The notes: a model not told the origin generated them from the letters alone. Numbered from the stretch's first letter, positions 50,107-61,613 are shown. The stretch: DNA of 64,000 nt from Diplonema japonicum (GCA_964019335.1 OZ025664.1:124001-188000); one strand, 5' to 3'. Numbers and translations are program-made.

Positions 50107-53100
50107 ATGCAGGACGAGTCCTCATCGTCCTCTTCCCTGTCTAGCGTTGAGACATCGGAGTCAGACAGCGACGACGGGAGGGCTAAAGATATTCTGGAAA
50201 AGATACGAAGAAGAAAGGAAGAGGAAGACAGTTCGCTGCAGCTGATAGAGGAGAGCCACCAGGAAGACACGGGGTCGTTGCATCTGAATGAGGTCATCGA
50301 AGATCACTATGAGAGCGAGGGAGAGCCAACCAGGGAGAATCCGATAGTAGATGAAGAAGAAGAGAAAGAGGAAGAAGAAGAAGAAGAAGAGGAAGAGAGG
50401 CCGATGGAGCTGCCTGCAGTGTCACCTGTGAAACATGTAGAGGAGAACGCAGAGCCTGTGCCAGAAGAAACCTTAGTTAGAGGTTTAAAGATGCCCCTGT
50501 CGCCACCCCCACCTCCGCCCCCGCAGCCTATTGTGGAGCATCACCACAGTGCGTTGGAGGCCGCGCCACCTGCGTCCATCTTCGGGGCCTTGTCAAGTGA
50601 GCACCCTCCAGGGGACCATGAGTCACCTGTTTTTGACACTTCGCCTTCCTCGTCCCTTCCCATCCCTGTCCTTGCTGCCGATCCCGCACCTGCTCCCTAC
50701 AGTAGTATACCGTACAGAGCTGTCGAGTTCAGGGAGCCGTCTGAACCGCTATCAGCACAACCAGACTCTTTCCCGCCCAGCCACGGATCCATCTCGCCCC
50801 CCTTACGCCTCGCCCAAGAAGACCACCCGCCCAAGCCCGATGAGCAGGACAAGCTCGACATCACTGCCGACCTCGACCTCTCGAACGTCCAGCACAGCAA
50901 CCTCTCCTTCCAGAAGCACGCGACACTCGACTACAAAAACCTTGACGGCGTCACCGTGCTGAACGTTTCTGGGAATGGGCTTGAAGCGCTCACGAACCTT
51001 CCAAAGACGCTAGTCCGCTTGGACGCCTCGCAGAACAGGATCGCTAGATTGCAGGGACTCGACGACTGTGAGTCATTGGAAATCCTGAACCTGAGGAGGA
51101 ACAGGCTCACCAAGATCGACGGTCTGCAGGGGTGCATGAGTCTGCGCCACCTGTTCATTGGGCATAACCATATCAAAAAGGTTCAGAACCTTGAACACTG
51201 CGTCAACCTTGAGACCCTGGACATCGGGTACAACCTCTTAACGCTGTCCTCAAGTCTCCGTCCCATCTCTTTGAACCCTGTGCTGCAGACGCTCATCGTT
51301 CACGGGAACCCTATTGCGGACAAGGCCGGTCGCAGACGGGTGCTGCTCTCAGGATTCCTTCCGAACACCGACCCCCTGGTGCCCATAGGCATCTGCAGGG
51401 GCTTTGGTGTGGTAGACAAGGTCGAGGTGGCGACAGAACGGTCTTTTTATGTCACCTACGCAACAGGCTCAGCGGTGGCTTCCACAGCGGCGATGGGTCT
51501 CTCGGAGCAGGTCTTGGAGTCTGCGTCCACAGGTGGCGAGACGTCTCTGGATGTGGAACTTAAAACAGACGCTGCCGGACGTAAGAGGCGCATCAACATC
51601 TCTAACTTGCCAAGGGGCGATCCTCTGATGCTCATACAAAAGCTGTTGCAACACTTGAAATGCTGGGGCGCTGTTGAGGAATTGGAACTGCTGCCACCGA
51701 GGGGTTGGTCGTGGAGAGAAAAGGGAGCGAAGTGGTACCCTTTTGATGGGAAAATGTCAGCTAAGCTCACAAAGTGCAGCTCGGGTGTAACAGAGCGCAT
51801 AATCTACGATGGGGTAACATATGACTTCAATTTCAAGACAATGACGCAGAAGCACGCCGCCTCTGGGAAGATAAGGGAGATACGACCTCCGCCTCAGGAT
51901 GCCGATGTCAGCGTGCTCTTCCGCCACGGCGTGATGTGTGCGGAGAATGTGAGAAAGGTTCTGAACGAGCAGGTGATGGGGGGCGTGTTGAGAGAGTCGC
52001 TTGATGGTCTTACTTCTGATGACCCAACGGCTGCAGCCATGCTCTCGTACAGAGATCGGGAAAGCTCGCTGATCGTCCGACAGATGATGGAGTGCCTACC
52101 GCTGGTGTCCAATCTGTGCCCACAGCTGAAGTGTCTGGACAACAAGTACATCACGGCAAGGGGGTCCAATGTAGCAGGAAACTACTCTTCAAGCAGCAAA
52201 CTCGGTGCTTCCATGACCAACAACAGTAACAATGCTACTACCGACGTCGTGGTCTCGCACACCACAGCCGACACCTCGCCACTAGAGGTGTCCACCCTTG
52301 CCGCGCAAATGGTACTTGAGACCGGCACCTCATCTCTCAGCTTGCAGCCTCCCAAAGCACACGGAGCCGCTAACATTGGCGGGCACAAAACACTTGGCTA
52401 CTCCATGCCCGGGAAGGCGTCGGTGGCAATGAAGAAAATGGAGAAACATCAAAAAATAGTTGAACAGGAAGCCAAAAAAAAGAGAAGCTTCGGCCTTCAG
52501 CCCACCCAACAAAGTCAGATCATGCAAAAAGCTAGGCAGCAGCAGAACGAAGAGAACATCAGCGCCAACACGAGTGGGACGAGCACGAAAACAAAGGTCC
52601 GGAACCGCGTTCTCCCAGAGTCTCTCTTGGAGACCCCGCCGCAAGTTCTGCCGGAGTCACCTCTCGCCAAGCCATCCCCTCTTACCAAGCCATCAACCCC
52701 TCTCGCTTCACGAGGGAAGTCTTCCTTTTCCAAGTCGCTTGGGAGTAAGGATTGGAAGGGCCTGCAACGGAAAGTTGAGTACAAAGAAGTTGCCCCTGAA
52801 AAGGAACCCGCCACTGTGCCTATGCCCCAAGCTGCCCTACCTGCGAACAGCAGCATCAACGCGAGCAGCGCGGGTTCGCACGACATCCAGCAGCACCTGG
52901 AAAGCGTTATGAACAGGGTGTGCAAGACAAAAGCAAGGGGAGGGCAGAAGGCCTTCGGAGGGTTCAAGGACACGGCGGCCTCTGGGTTATCTTACTCAAA
53001 TATGAGCTTTCTTTCGGAAGCAGAACCGGTGGCGGTGGTGGAGAAACCCGCAAAACTGCAGGGGAGGCAAGGGCCGCAACAAAGAACAAAGGATACAGAA

Positions 53101-53846
53101 GCAGTGACGTGGGAGAAGGAAAGGCGTATGACAGGGACATCTGCAGTGAGCTACGCGCACTCCAGGAGGAGTGTACGGTTTGCGCCTGGATCGTCGCCCC
53201 CTTCAAGAACATCCTCGCAAGGCGCGATGCGGAAGGTCACGCGGCATAAGTACGAAGCACCACCGGCTGCACCGTCACCAAAAGAAACCACTGTTTCTGA
53301 ACAGCCACAGGAAGAACCGGTGGTGCAACCACAGGATCCCATCGAACGGGGCGACGGCTTGCGGGAGTCCATCAAAGCCTGGCTGCAAGGTTTCGGGAAC
53401 GACTTTGTAACTCTACACCTTGCTCTAAAAACCCTCTTAGTACTTGTAGAAGAAGGGTCCTCAAAGGAGATGATCAGGTACAAGGAGATAGTGTCGTCCT
53501 GCGGCATGCTGCAGGAAACAGAGATCCCGACTGAGATCTCCTTGGGCTACGGCATCACTGCCGATACAAAGCCTGTGCAGAGCCCGAACACAGAAAGGGA
53601 TCAAGTGGTGGCCATGATGTCTCAGATGCAGCAGACTAAGGTATTAAAATGTGCCACAACAACAACAACCCCACTTCACAGACCTGCTTGCGTTTCATCT
53701 TCCATCTCATGGACGAGAACCGGTACAAGGAGCTTGCTGAGTACCTCAACAAAGTCAAGGTATGTTGAAAAGGGAAGAAAAAGAAGAAAAAAAAACAACC
53801 TCAGGAGTCTCTATTTCTCAACAATGAGAGCATGATGATGCCATGA
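50107..53846 (+). CDS. Large leucine-rich repeat protein
   Basis: Exons 50107-53640, 53682-53759 and 53805-53846 give 1,217 residues. The N-terminus is acidic, with an E-run near residues 90-115 and a Pro-rich stretch. LRRs occupy about 275-420: VTVLNVSGNGLEALTNLPKT, LVRLDASQNRIARLQGLDDC, LEILNLRRNRLTKIDGLQGC, LRHLFIGHNHIKKVQNLEHC. This is the SDS22-like type with 21-22-residue units and an LRR-cap. Downstream is a long globular region, then Ser/Pro-rich disorder, then a helical end with LRFIFHLMDENRYKELAEYL. SDS22-type LRR proteins with long tails are common in axonemes and centrioles, but no specific orthologue is assigned. Confidence 0.87.
53641..53681 (+). other. Intron 1 of the LRR gene (41 nt)
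   Basis: GTATTA donor after AAG, TTCACAG acceptor, phase 0. Confidence 0.78.
53760..53804 (+). other. Intron 2 of the LRR gene (45 nt)
   Basis: GTATGT donor after AAG, CCTCAG acceptor, phase 0. The last exon encodes 13 residues. Confidence 0.72.
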
Positions 53847-54076
53847 GATTTGCTTTTTTTTTTCTTTTTTTTTTTTTTTTTTTTTTGTTTTTGCAACAAA
53901 TTAAAAAAAAAAAACTATTTTTCGCCGTTACTTATGTATAGAATTTTATTCCACACACATGCGTCCCCCCCCCCCCTCTCCCCTCCTTATTTTAGATTGA
54001 GCATGGTTTAGAGAATTCTATTTGAACAAAAGGCATTTACACTGTAAAACTTCTCTAGCTCATCAAGGTTTACACT

Positions 54077-54580
54077 ATGGCGAAGAAGGCGATCCCAGCA
54101 TCGGTGTTGAGGAGCGTGCAACGTGAAGACATAGAGAACGTGTGTAAGAGAAGAGCAGAGGGAATGTATGAGAAGAAAAAGGAAGAATGGGAACTACGAC
54201 GTCTAGAGGGGTTAGAAAAGGGGTTGATGGTTCGATTAGAGAACAAGGTACAAGAAGGCGGCAAGATGTGGGATGAAAGAGTGGCTAGAGAGGGGAAACC
54301 AAAGCTGCCCCAGACCGGCTCAAGCGCCGATGCCATCTATGGTAAAGCCATTCAAGAGATCAATGAAAAACAGCAGAAGTTCGAAACTGAAAGGCTGCAA
54401 TCAACCCTTGCCACCGAGCATGCCTTTCGTGCCACTAGGCAGCTTCTCACAGATTTAGACGCCGATGTTCGGGCAAGAGAGAGATCCCTGGAGGACAAGG
54501 CACGAGAAGATGCCAATATTGCCCTGCTGTTCAACTCCACAGAGGAGCGATTCCTTTTGTACAAGTCTCGGACTTTCTAA
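54077..54580 (+). CDS. Small coiled-coil protein
   Basis: 167 residues, almost entirely charged helix (VCKRRAEGMYEKKKEEWELR, EINEKQQKFETERLQSTLAT), ending in FLLYKSRTF. No membrane segment and no recognised family. Length and helix style resemble small axonemal or microtubule inner proteins, but this is only a guess. Confidence 0.75.
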   Translation: MAKKAIPASVLRSVQREDIENVCKRRAEGMYEKKKEEWELRRLEGLEKGLMVRLENKVQEGGKMWDERVAREGKPKLPQTGSSADAIYGKAIQEINEKQQKFETERLQSTLATEHAFRATRQLLTDLDADVRARERSLEDKAREDANIALLFNSTEERFLLYKSRTF

Positions 54581-54758
54581 GAAAAAGAAAAAAAAAAGAA
54601 GAAGAAAAAAAAAATGTGCCCCTTTTTTTTCCAAAGGAGGAGAAAAGAAATGAAGAAGAAGAAAAAAAAAAGAGAAGTGTTTCTTTTTTATATCTTTTTT
54701 TATTTATGCAAGCGATTCATGAATTATAAAGGAGAAAAGGGAGAAGGGGGAGTGAACC

Positions 54759-54944
54759 ATGCCGGGATTAGAAGTAAAGCTTGCATCTATCGGGCTGGGG
54801 TTCCTTGCGGTTGCCGCGCTAATGAACGAAGACGAGAAAAAGGCAAGAGCGGACCGGAAAAAAAAGAGAAGAGCTGCGAGGGTCAAGAAAAACGGGATTA
54901 AGGACAAATGCGACGAGTGTGGGCAGGTTAAACCTGGACAATAG
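54759..54944 (+). CDS. Very small protein, hydrophobic start and basic tail
   Basis: 61 residues. Residues 6-22 (VKLASIGLGFLAVAALM) could be a membrane anchor or signal anchor, followed by a Lys/Arg-rich stretch (KKARADRKKKRRAARVKK) and a CDEC pair. The reading frame is in ordinary composition between A-rich tracts. No family is recognised. Confidence 0.45.
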   Translation: MPGLEVKLASIGLGFLAVAALMNEDEKKARADRKKKRRAARVKKNGIKDKCDECGQVKPGQ

Positions 54945-54966
54945 AATTTTCTTTTCAATGAACAGG

Positions 54967-54996
<30 letters not shown>

Positions 54997-54998
<2 letters not shown>

Positions 54999-55093
54999 GT
55001 AAAACGAAAATCACGGGAAGGGGAAAAAAAAATTACCGGAGGACCCTGAAAATCCGGATATTTTTTCCCTTCCGGTAATTTTTCGTTGTACAT
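54997..55093. mobile_element. Short fold-back TIR element, degenerate pogo-type ends
   Basis: The left end CTGTAAAACGAAAATCACGG and the right end CCGGTAATTTTTCGTTGTAC are imperfect inverted repeats that nearly meet, so the copy could form an almost complete hairpin. The left end matches the 4884 and 8361 elements (CTGTAAA...CGAAAA). The right terminus has decayed. It lies 150 bp upstream of the GCP gene. Confidence 0.55.
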
Positions 55094-55243
55094 ATAAAGA
55101 AAATGTGACTCGAGTATGACTTTTATGTCTTCAAGAACTGGTTCATACGTAATATCCTCACCAATCTACCCTTCTTCCTAGTTTGTACTCCATATATTTT
55201 TTTTTATATAAAAATTGCGCCCTCTTCCCATTCACTACAGGAG

Positions 55244-58200
55244 ATGGGTGACAAGGCATTAGACATCCACACATATGCAGCCTTGCAAGAAGTAGGCGAA
55301 CGGCTTAACTTCGATAAGAAGAAATTTGCGCTAGACGTGCTTGACAGGTGCATCGATCCAAACTCGAAGTATGCTGTGCAAAACGAGCAGAATGGGTGTA
55401 TGGAAGGGGGGGAGATGCGCACCTTCGACGCCGCTGTATCGTTGCTCCGAAATGAAAATCGAGAAGATGCTGCCGTAAGAATAGATCAGCTGCGAGTGAA
55501 GCTTTTGAAGTGCCAACTATGCGAGCCTCCCACCACCGCCCCTGGTACCGTGTGCCACAAAGGCCTCACTTATAACGTAAGCACGAAAGCCCTGCAGGGC
55601 ATGCTCTTCATCTTATCCACTTTACATAAAAAAGGTGGCCACACGAGCGATGCCCATGAGACAGTTATGAGCCGTCTTGGCGTTCCTGCTTCCTCGAAAC
55701 CCCCTCTCAAGCTCGAGTCTTGGCGTCCCTTCGGTGCTGTGCTGCGAGATATCCACGTGCACCCAACTGGATGTTTCCAACCCACAAACATCGCCCCTGG
55801 CATCCTCAATAAAATCGCCCCGACTCATCATGAAACCCCGCAAAAGCCTGTCCATCGTCTCCCTCAGGTCAAGGCCGCACAAGACGTTCCCAACTGGGCT
55901 TCATGGCTCGTCCCTGCCAGGAATACCCACACACCTTTTAATGGATACTCAGACACGGATAGGCAAACCGCCGCCCTCTTCCTCTCGCATGCCCCCTCTC
56001 AGAAGACTGAAGTGACGTCGGAGCACATTGTCATCTCCGCTGCGTTGGACTGCGTTGCAGGCAAGGAAACAGAACTGTTCATGAGAAAAGGGGGCGTTTG
56101 GCAGATGCAGATGCATGGAAACAAGAAGATCACGATTCCTGGGTGGACCCATGGGGCGTTTCAGAATGTGCTGCAACCCGTGTTCGAAGTTGCCGACCTT
56201 CAGAGTATCATCAGCAACGCCTGCACGGAAGGCATCAACCATCAGGAGAGCGGACCCACACTCCCACTATTCTGCACGAAGCTCAGCAGGCTGCTGCACA
56301 CGTGGCATGAAGAACTCCTATGGGCAAGACCCAAGCTGCTCCTTGGTTTGAAGCGGAAACTGCAACCAATGCTCTCTAAACTGCGCACAGTGGCTAAGCT
56401 GCTGCGCCCTACGGGAGAACAAACGTTCCCTTTAGGCTCAGTCCTATTGCAGGCGATATACCGCGAGCTCCAGCGCACCCTTGCCGTAGATGATGAGCAC
56501 GGCGCAAGGCTTTTCCTGCCCCTGCTGAACGAAACCATGCAGCCCCTTCTGCACGCAGTATCCAACTACATGCATGGCATGAACCCTGGAGTGTGGCTTG
56601 AAACCGAGGGAAGTCTTGTGTGGGAAAAACTTCCCATGCCTAAGTTTCTAAACACAATAGAAGGTCATGCCGCTAGTACAGGAGGCACCATCAAGGATAT
56701 CAGATACATCCACCCAGGCCACATTGTGTTGCAGCAGCTGGACAGGGCTGCCTTGCCTGCTGTTGACCCTCTTGGTTTCGAGAGGCGGCGTGGTGGCGTA
56801 AACGGTATCCTAGGTGCTGTGGCAAACAGTGCGCCACCGGTGCTTCCCATTGCTAAAGGCATACTACTATCGGTGTTTGGCGCTGTTGAGATTGCCGACG
56901 CGATTGCCAAGGTGCGCAGTGCACGGCAGGTGCGTGTGGAACAAGCCGCACAGCAGGTAGCAGATCGTCAGGAGAAACAGTTGTTACAATCGCTGCAATT
57001 CAGCAAGAGTTGCGAAATTCGGCACATCAGCATCCCATCTGACTGGCCGGGGACGCAGGCCTACAGAAAAGCTCAAGTAGCTGCGGTTGCTGAGAAAGTG
57101 AAAAAAGATGCTGAAAAGGCTGCATTGGAACTGCAGCAGCAAATAGCGTCTAAAGAAGAGCAGAAGGCGAAAGAGAAAGAGCAAAACCTAGAGGCCGAGC
57201 GCGCCACATTGCTCCCGAAGTTCACAGATGAAGAGATTCAAGCAGCGCGGAAGCAAGTGGAGGCCGAGTATGCAAAGAAAATGGAGGCGTTGGACGCAGG
57301 GAAAGCATCTGAGAAAAAAGGGAGGGCTGAAAGCCAGGCAAGTAGCGTCGCCATGGAGGACTTGGTGGACTCGTGCAGTGAGCTGGGTCCCCCACCAACA
57401 GAGAGCAGTGACGAGATGGGTCCCCCACCAACAGAGAGCAGTGACGAGATGGGCCCACCACCAACGGAGAGTAGTGTGGATATGGAGACTGCTGAGGACT
57501 CCGACAGCGGTGAGGACCAGCAGACTGTTGACCACAACAAAGTTACCTCCATTGCTCATCAGTTGCCGCTTACTGTCAGCGAACCAAAAGAACTAAACTC
57601 AGCCCTGCATGCAGTTGATAAGGAAGCCCTCAAGAAGGGTGACGAGAAAGCAAAGAGTGTGTCCTTGAAGCGTGTGCCTCAAGGACAGGTGCAAACGGTT
57701 AACATCTACAACTGGGAAGAAACTGCACCAGCAGCCCCTAAACGGTATCGTGCAAGGAAAGTGACCGCCGAAGACTTGAAGATGAAGCGTGTGCTGAAAG
57801 CCACTGGTGGCCCGAAAAGGAAGAGGAAAGTTGTGGACAAGTCGGGGAGAGGTACAAAGCAGCGTTGCGTATCGCAAGTAGTGACGTCTTTTGGTGTGGG
57901 ACACGACCGTATTGTGTCGGGAAAGAAGATCATCCTACCAATGACGAAGCCCAAGACACCGGTTGTAGAGCCTGATGTTGAGGAAGATGTTTATCAGAAA
58001 CCTGCGTTTGAGGAGCAAGACGTGTTCGCGAGGGCGAAGGCGCTGACCAAGCTGAAACAGTCCGTTCCCATGCCCACTATGGTGTCGGCACCTCCTAAGA
58101 GCATTGCTGAACAGCTCACAAAACCTGTGTCCGTACAGAGAAGTCGAGAAAAAGAGCACGAGGAGTCCTTCACGTCTGTGGAACGGCTGAAGGCACTTTA

Positions 58201-59544
58201 CAAGACTGTCAAAGAGAGGAGCGAAGGGAGGGCAGCAGTGGAGGATGCATCCCCTCTTACGAAAGTAACAGAGGCAGTAACTAGCAAAGACACCAAATGG
58301 GTTCTTGAAGTCCTCACAAGTAATTGGACAGGCAACGCACCCCGACAGCCTGAGGATCTGCCGGTTACAGTGAGGAGCTTTAGGTTACCGCTGTCCGTTG
58401 CCATCGACTGCACCCTGAAAAGGGCTGTTGAGGCCCAAAGGTGCGACGTTGATGAGGCGATCCAAGAAGCTATGTTGTCGAAGGCACGCCTTAGTGACAC
58501 ACTAGCCGTACTGCACACCGTGTACCTTGCGATGGACAGCTTCCTGTCTTCTGAAATAGCGTACCTTGTGGACGAGGCTGCTGCGCGAAGGGCAACACCC
58601 GTCAACACTAAAGGCAGGATCAGTTTGGCGCTGCACCAGATGCGGACAGAAGTGGCCAGCAACAACCGGCACTTCGATTCGTCGGAGTTCGTGAAACTCT
58701 TCACAGTTGATGTGCAAAGCGATATTGGAACTGCGTCCGGCGGGCTGGCAGCAAGAGCGGGAAGGAACGAGTACGCAGAGGTATGACGTCAAAACTGTCG
58801 ACACCACCACAACAGGATTACATTCAAATCACATACGCACCGCCAGAGAGCCTGCGCCACATAGTGACGGATAACCATCTTCAGTATGTTGCTATGCTCT
58901 GTTCAAAGACAACTCACAGGGTGTATCAAAAAGTGCACAGATTGATGCTGGCACTGCGGTCTGCAGTACGTGTGTCTACAGGAGTTCTGAGGAAGTGTGC
59001 GAGGGTACGCTGTTCGGCGTCGTCGGTTGTGGCGTTGTGTGTACTTCGGTACGAAGTGCAGCGGATGTTGCAGGGAGTGCTGACATACCTGTCGGACGGG
59101 ATGAGGGCTGCCACCAGCAGGCTGAGTGCCGTGTTGACAGATACTAAACACCCAATGCACCCTACGAGCGTGCCTGGGTACAGAAGCATGCATTCCGTGT
59201 TCGTAGAAGGCTTACAGAGATACACCATGTTAACATCATCCTTCAAACCACAGTACAAGAAGCTGCGCGACCTCATCCGCATTGCCCTCGAGCTCCCCTC
59301 CATCGCCCTCGTCTCGCCTCCGTCCATGTCTGCAGTGCAGTCTCTCCGTTCCCAGTTCACAGAGACCCGCCAGTACATCATCGACTCCCTTGTTTCTATG
59401 CTCTACAGCACCGACGAGGACACCGTCTCCCCTGTTGTCACACAGTACAACATTGCGAACTGGCCGAAGCGCAGCCAGTGGGCCAAGGAACTGCTTGCCA
59501 GGATCGACCCCGTGGGCGCCGCCCGGGCATCGAACCTTCCATAG
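55244..59544 (+). CDS. Gamma-tubulin complex component, GCP5/6-like
   Basis: Exons 55244-58780 and 58816-59544 give 1,421 residues. The first part has the GRIP1-like arrangement (FCTKLSRLLHTWHEELLWAR; VLLQAIYRELQRTL; FLPLLNETMQPLLHAVSNYM; WEKLPMPKFL). A long, partly disordered middle carries a Lys/Glu coiled coil, three 11-residue repeats (GPPPTESSDEM) and basic stretches. The GRIP2 gamma-tubulin-binding part follows, and after the splice reads DYIQITYAPPESLRHIVTDN, matching the D-x-I-x-L-x-Y-x-V-x-x-P-L start of the GCP C-terminal domain. The long insert between domains is a GCP6 trait. The protein would nucleate microtubules at basal body or spindle pole as part of the gamma-TuRC. The ATG follows CTACAG by three bases. 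Confidence 0.78.
57380..57478 (+). repeat. Coding minisatellite, 3 x 33 bp
   Basis: Three tandem 33-bp units encode E(L/M)GPPPTESS(D/V)x. Units 1 and 2 differ at one to two bases and unit 3 is more diverged. Located in the disordered insert of the GCP-like protein. Confidence 0.92.
58781..58815 (+). other. Intron of the GCP-like gene (35 nt)
   Basis: GTATGA donor after GAG, CAACAG acceptor, phase 0. Removal joins the two halves of the GCP C-terminal domain. Confidence 0.87.
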
Positions 59545-59567
59545 AAAGTTATTGTCTAGAATATTAC

Positions 59568-59602
<35 letters not shown>

Positions 59603-59650
59603 CCACCTTAGTAGAAAACCCACTCCGCCCCCTCCCACCGCACAGCAGGC

Positions 59651-60388
59651 ATGATGTTGGACATTGATGATGACCAGGTTGTGATACTAGACAGCAGCAG
59701 CTCGAGCAGCAATATGGATAGTGACTGCGAATCGAGTAGTGATGACGATGATGATGCCGAAGGTGAGGGAGAGGGAGAGGGGGATGGTGGGGAAGAGGAA
59801 GGAGAAATGCCTCCGCCATTGGGGGTGGAAAAAGTGGTTGTGAAGAAAAAGAAGAAGAAACGGAAGAAGAAGAAGAAGAAGACGGACAAGGTGCCGCCGC
59901 CGAAACTTATTTCAGGGAACGCAGGCAACGTGGTGATACATGTAAAGACGAAGAAGGGAAAGCCGAAGAGACCAGCGGTGATGGCAACATTCAGAAGGAC
60001 GCCTGGCGGGCAAAGCAACGGAGGGTACAGCAAGAAGAAGGTCATCGTCGACACAGGCGCCTCACGGACAGCAATCACCTCAGAAATGGCAATGGACATA
60101 TTGAAGCTAAAGCCGCAGGGCACCACCAGTGTCACGACCGGTGATGGTGTGACCAGCAAACGTATGCTAGTTCGCACCTCCATTGAGGTGTCTGGTACTG
60201 TCTCCTACGTCTGGGCCACTGTCCGCCCCCCCTCAGCTCTGAAACACTGCATTCTGGGAATCGACTGGGTTGGCATCACACGTCCCGAGTGGATCTACTC
60301 CGAAGTGAAGCGCAAATCTGTCACCTCTTTCCGCCGCACGTCTAAAGCATCGAAAGCTACTTCAAAGAAGGTTTCGCTTAAAGGTTGA
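59651..60388 (+). CDS. Retropepsin-like aspartic protease protein
   Basis: 245 residues. Residues 1-55 are acidic (Ser/Asp then Glu/Gly runs); 62-80 are a Lys/Arg-rich stretch (KKKKKKRKKKKKK) that could be a nuclear signal. The protease domain starts near 128: KVIVDTGASRTAIT with the catalytic Asp134 (DTGAS), a hydrophobic middle, and ILGIDW (201-206), the second hallmark of retroviral/Ddi1-type proteases. The fold dimerises, so one Asp per chain is expected. No reverse transcriptase, integrase or gag-like zinc knuckle flanks it, and it has ordinary gene spacing and an ACAG-type start, so a domesticated protease or a stand-alone cellular one is likely. Alternative start at 59654. Confidence 0.85.
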   Translation: MMLDIDDDQVVILDSSSSSSNMDSDCESSSDDDDDAEGEGEGEGDGGEEEGEMPPPLGVEKVVVKKKKKKRKKKKKKTDKVPPPKLISGNAGNVVIHVKTKKGKPKRPAVMATFRRTPGGQSNGGYSKKKVIVDTGASRTAITSEMAMDILKLKPQGTTSVTTGDGVTSKRMLVRTSIEVSGTVSYVWATVRPPSALKHCILGIDWVGITRPEWIYSEVKRKSVTSFRRTSKASKATSKKVSLKG

Positions 60389-60568
60389 GAAGAAGGAAAG
60401 CGGTGGGTACCAAACCCATTCAGCAACACACGTAAGGAGAAGGTGTCTATTCTCCCTCTTTATCCCCCCCCCCCCCCTAACAGTTTTTTTTGACCTTTTC
60501 CCCCTACCCTCTTAAAAGCAAACCCACTTCCACACAAAAAAGCCAGTCTTGCTTTATTTTTTTACATT

Positions 60569-60601
<33 letters not shown>

Positions 60602-60716
60602 CTTTCCACCCCTTCCAAGTTTTATCCTTTTTTAATCAAGCAAAAAAAAAATAATAAAAATAAAAAATAAAAAAGAGGAGAGAGAGAAAAAAAAAAAAGT
60701 GTCGGGGGATGAAACG
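60389..60716. other. Spacer with long T run
   Basis: C run 60465-60478 and T run 60571-60601, then an A-rich leader. No clear ACAG acceptor close to the next start. Confidence 0.5.
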
Positions 60717-61613
60717 ATGGAAACTTTCAAGAAGCATGTAAATGCAGAGAAGGTACGCTGTGCTATGGTAGGGCTCATGTGGATCTTCATGATAGCCATA
60801 ATGGGGTCGCGGAAGTCATTGTGGGCCAGAGACGGAGGAGGGTGCGGAGTGCTTGGGTGTGAAGGGTGCTGTGGTGTTCCATATGAAGGAGGCTGTGGCT
60901 ACTACGTGGAAAAGACAGGAGCGGCAACAACATGGCGGGGCTGGACACAGCAAGCATGCAGCGAAGGACCAGCCAACCTCGGGGCCTGCAGCACGGACTG
61001 CACAGATAGTCCTTGCAAACCGTTCGGCGACACTATAACAGCTTTGAAAGTATTCAGCTGGATATACCTTGTTATGCTTTGTCTTGCGACCTGCTACTGC
61101 ACGTGTACTGCCTTCGACTCGACGATCCCCATCCTTGCCAGTTTTCACGATCTTGCTTTCCACGTGGCGCACATTCTTTTGTGTATACTGTTGCTTGTCC
61201 TGTTAGCTGTGTCATTCGCTTCCTCATGGGATTGTCGTGAGGAGTCGTCGGAATGTCCTTTTGCAGTCTTTGCACCCCAAACCCCGTCCAGGTTCGACGC
61301 TTGTTCGATCAGGGCTCACCACCACCTCTCCTTTGGTTTTTACTTCCTTCTCTTCAACTTACTTGTCGAGGCTGCCATCCTCGTGTACTTTTCCAAGCAC
61401 CCCGCCATGCGGGACCAGGCTTTTCAAAACCAGGAAATCCAGCAAATACCCGTTTCCGAGGAAACCAACGCAACCCCACTCATTAGAGGTTTGCCCTTAG
61501 AGACCCCCGTCTCCGCACCGCCACTGTACACCTCCTTGCCGCGTGAAACCGTTCAAGCAGCCAATATCTCGCCTATGAGGTCCCCGCTGTTGCAAACATA
61601 TGTAAGATATTAG
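60717..61613 (+). CDS. Four-helix membrane protein with Cys-rich loop
   Basis: 298 residues. Predicted membrane helices at about 15-33 (VRCAMVGLMWIFMIAIMGS), 113-135 (FSWIYLVMLCLATCYCTCTA), 148-170 and 208-228. The loop between helices 1 and 2 carries paired cysteines (CGVLGCEGCC...CGYY...CSTDCTDSPC), and a second loop has CREESSECPFA. Four helices plus Cys-rich extracellular loops recall tetraspanins, but the CCG signature sits in the first loop, so this is not a standard member. The Cys-free tail has Pro/Thr-rich segments. The ATG at 60717 is preferred over an upstream GTG; function unknown. Confidence 0.76.
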   Translation: METFKKHVNAEKVRCAMVGLMWIFMIAIMGSRKSLWARDGGGCGVLGCEGCCGVPYEGGCGYYVEKTGAATTWRGWTQQACSEGPANLGACSTDCTDSPCKPFGDTITALKVFSWIYLVMLCLATCYCTCTAFDSTIPILASFHDLAFHVAHILLCILLLVLLAVSFASSWDCREESSECPFAVFAPQTPSRFDACSIRAHHHLSFGFYFLLFNLLVEAAILVYFSKHPAMRDQAFQNQEIQQIPVSEETNATPLIRGLPLETPVSAPPLYTSLPRETVQAANISPMRSPLLQTYVRY

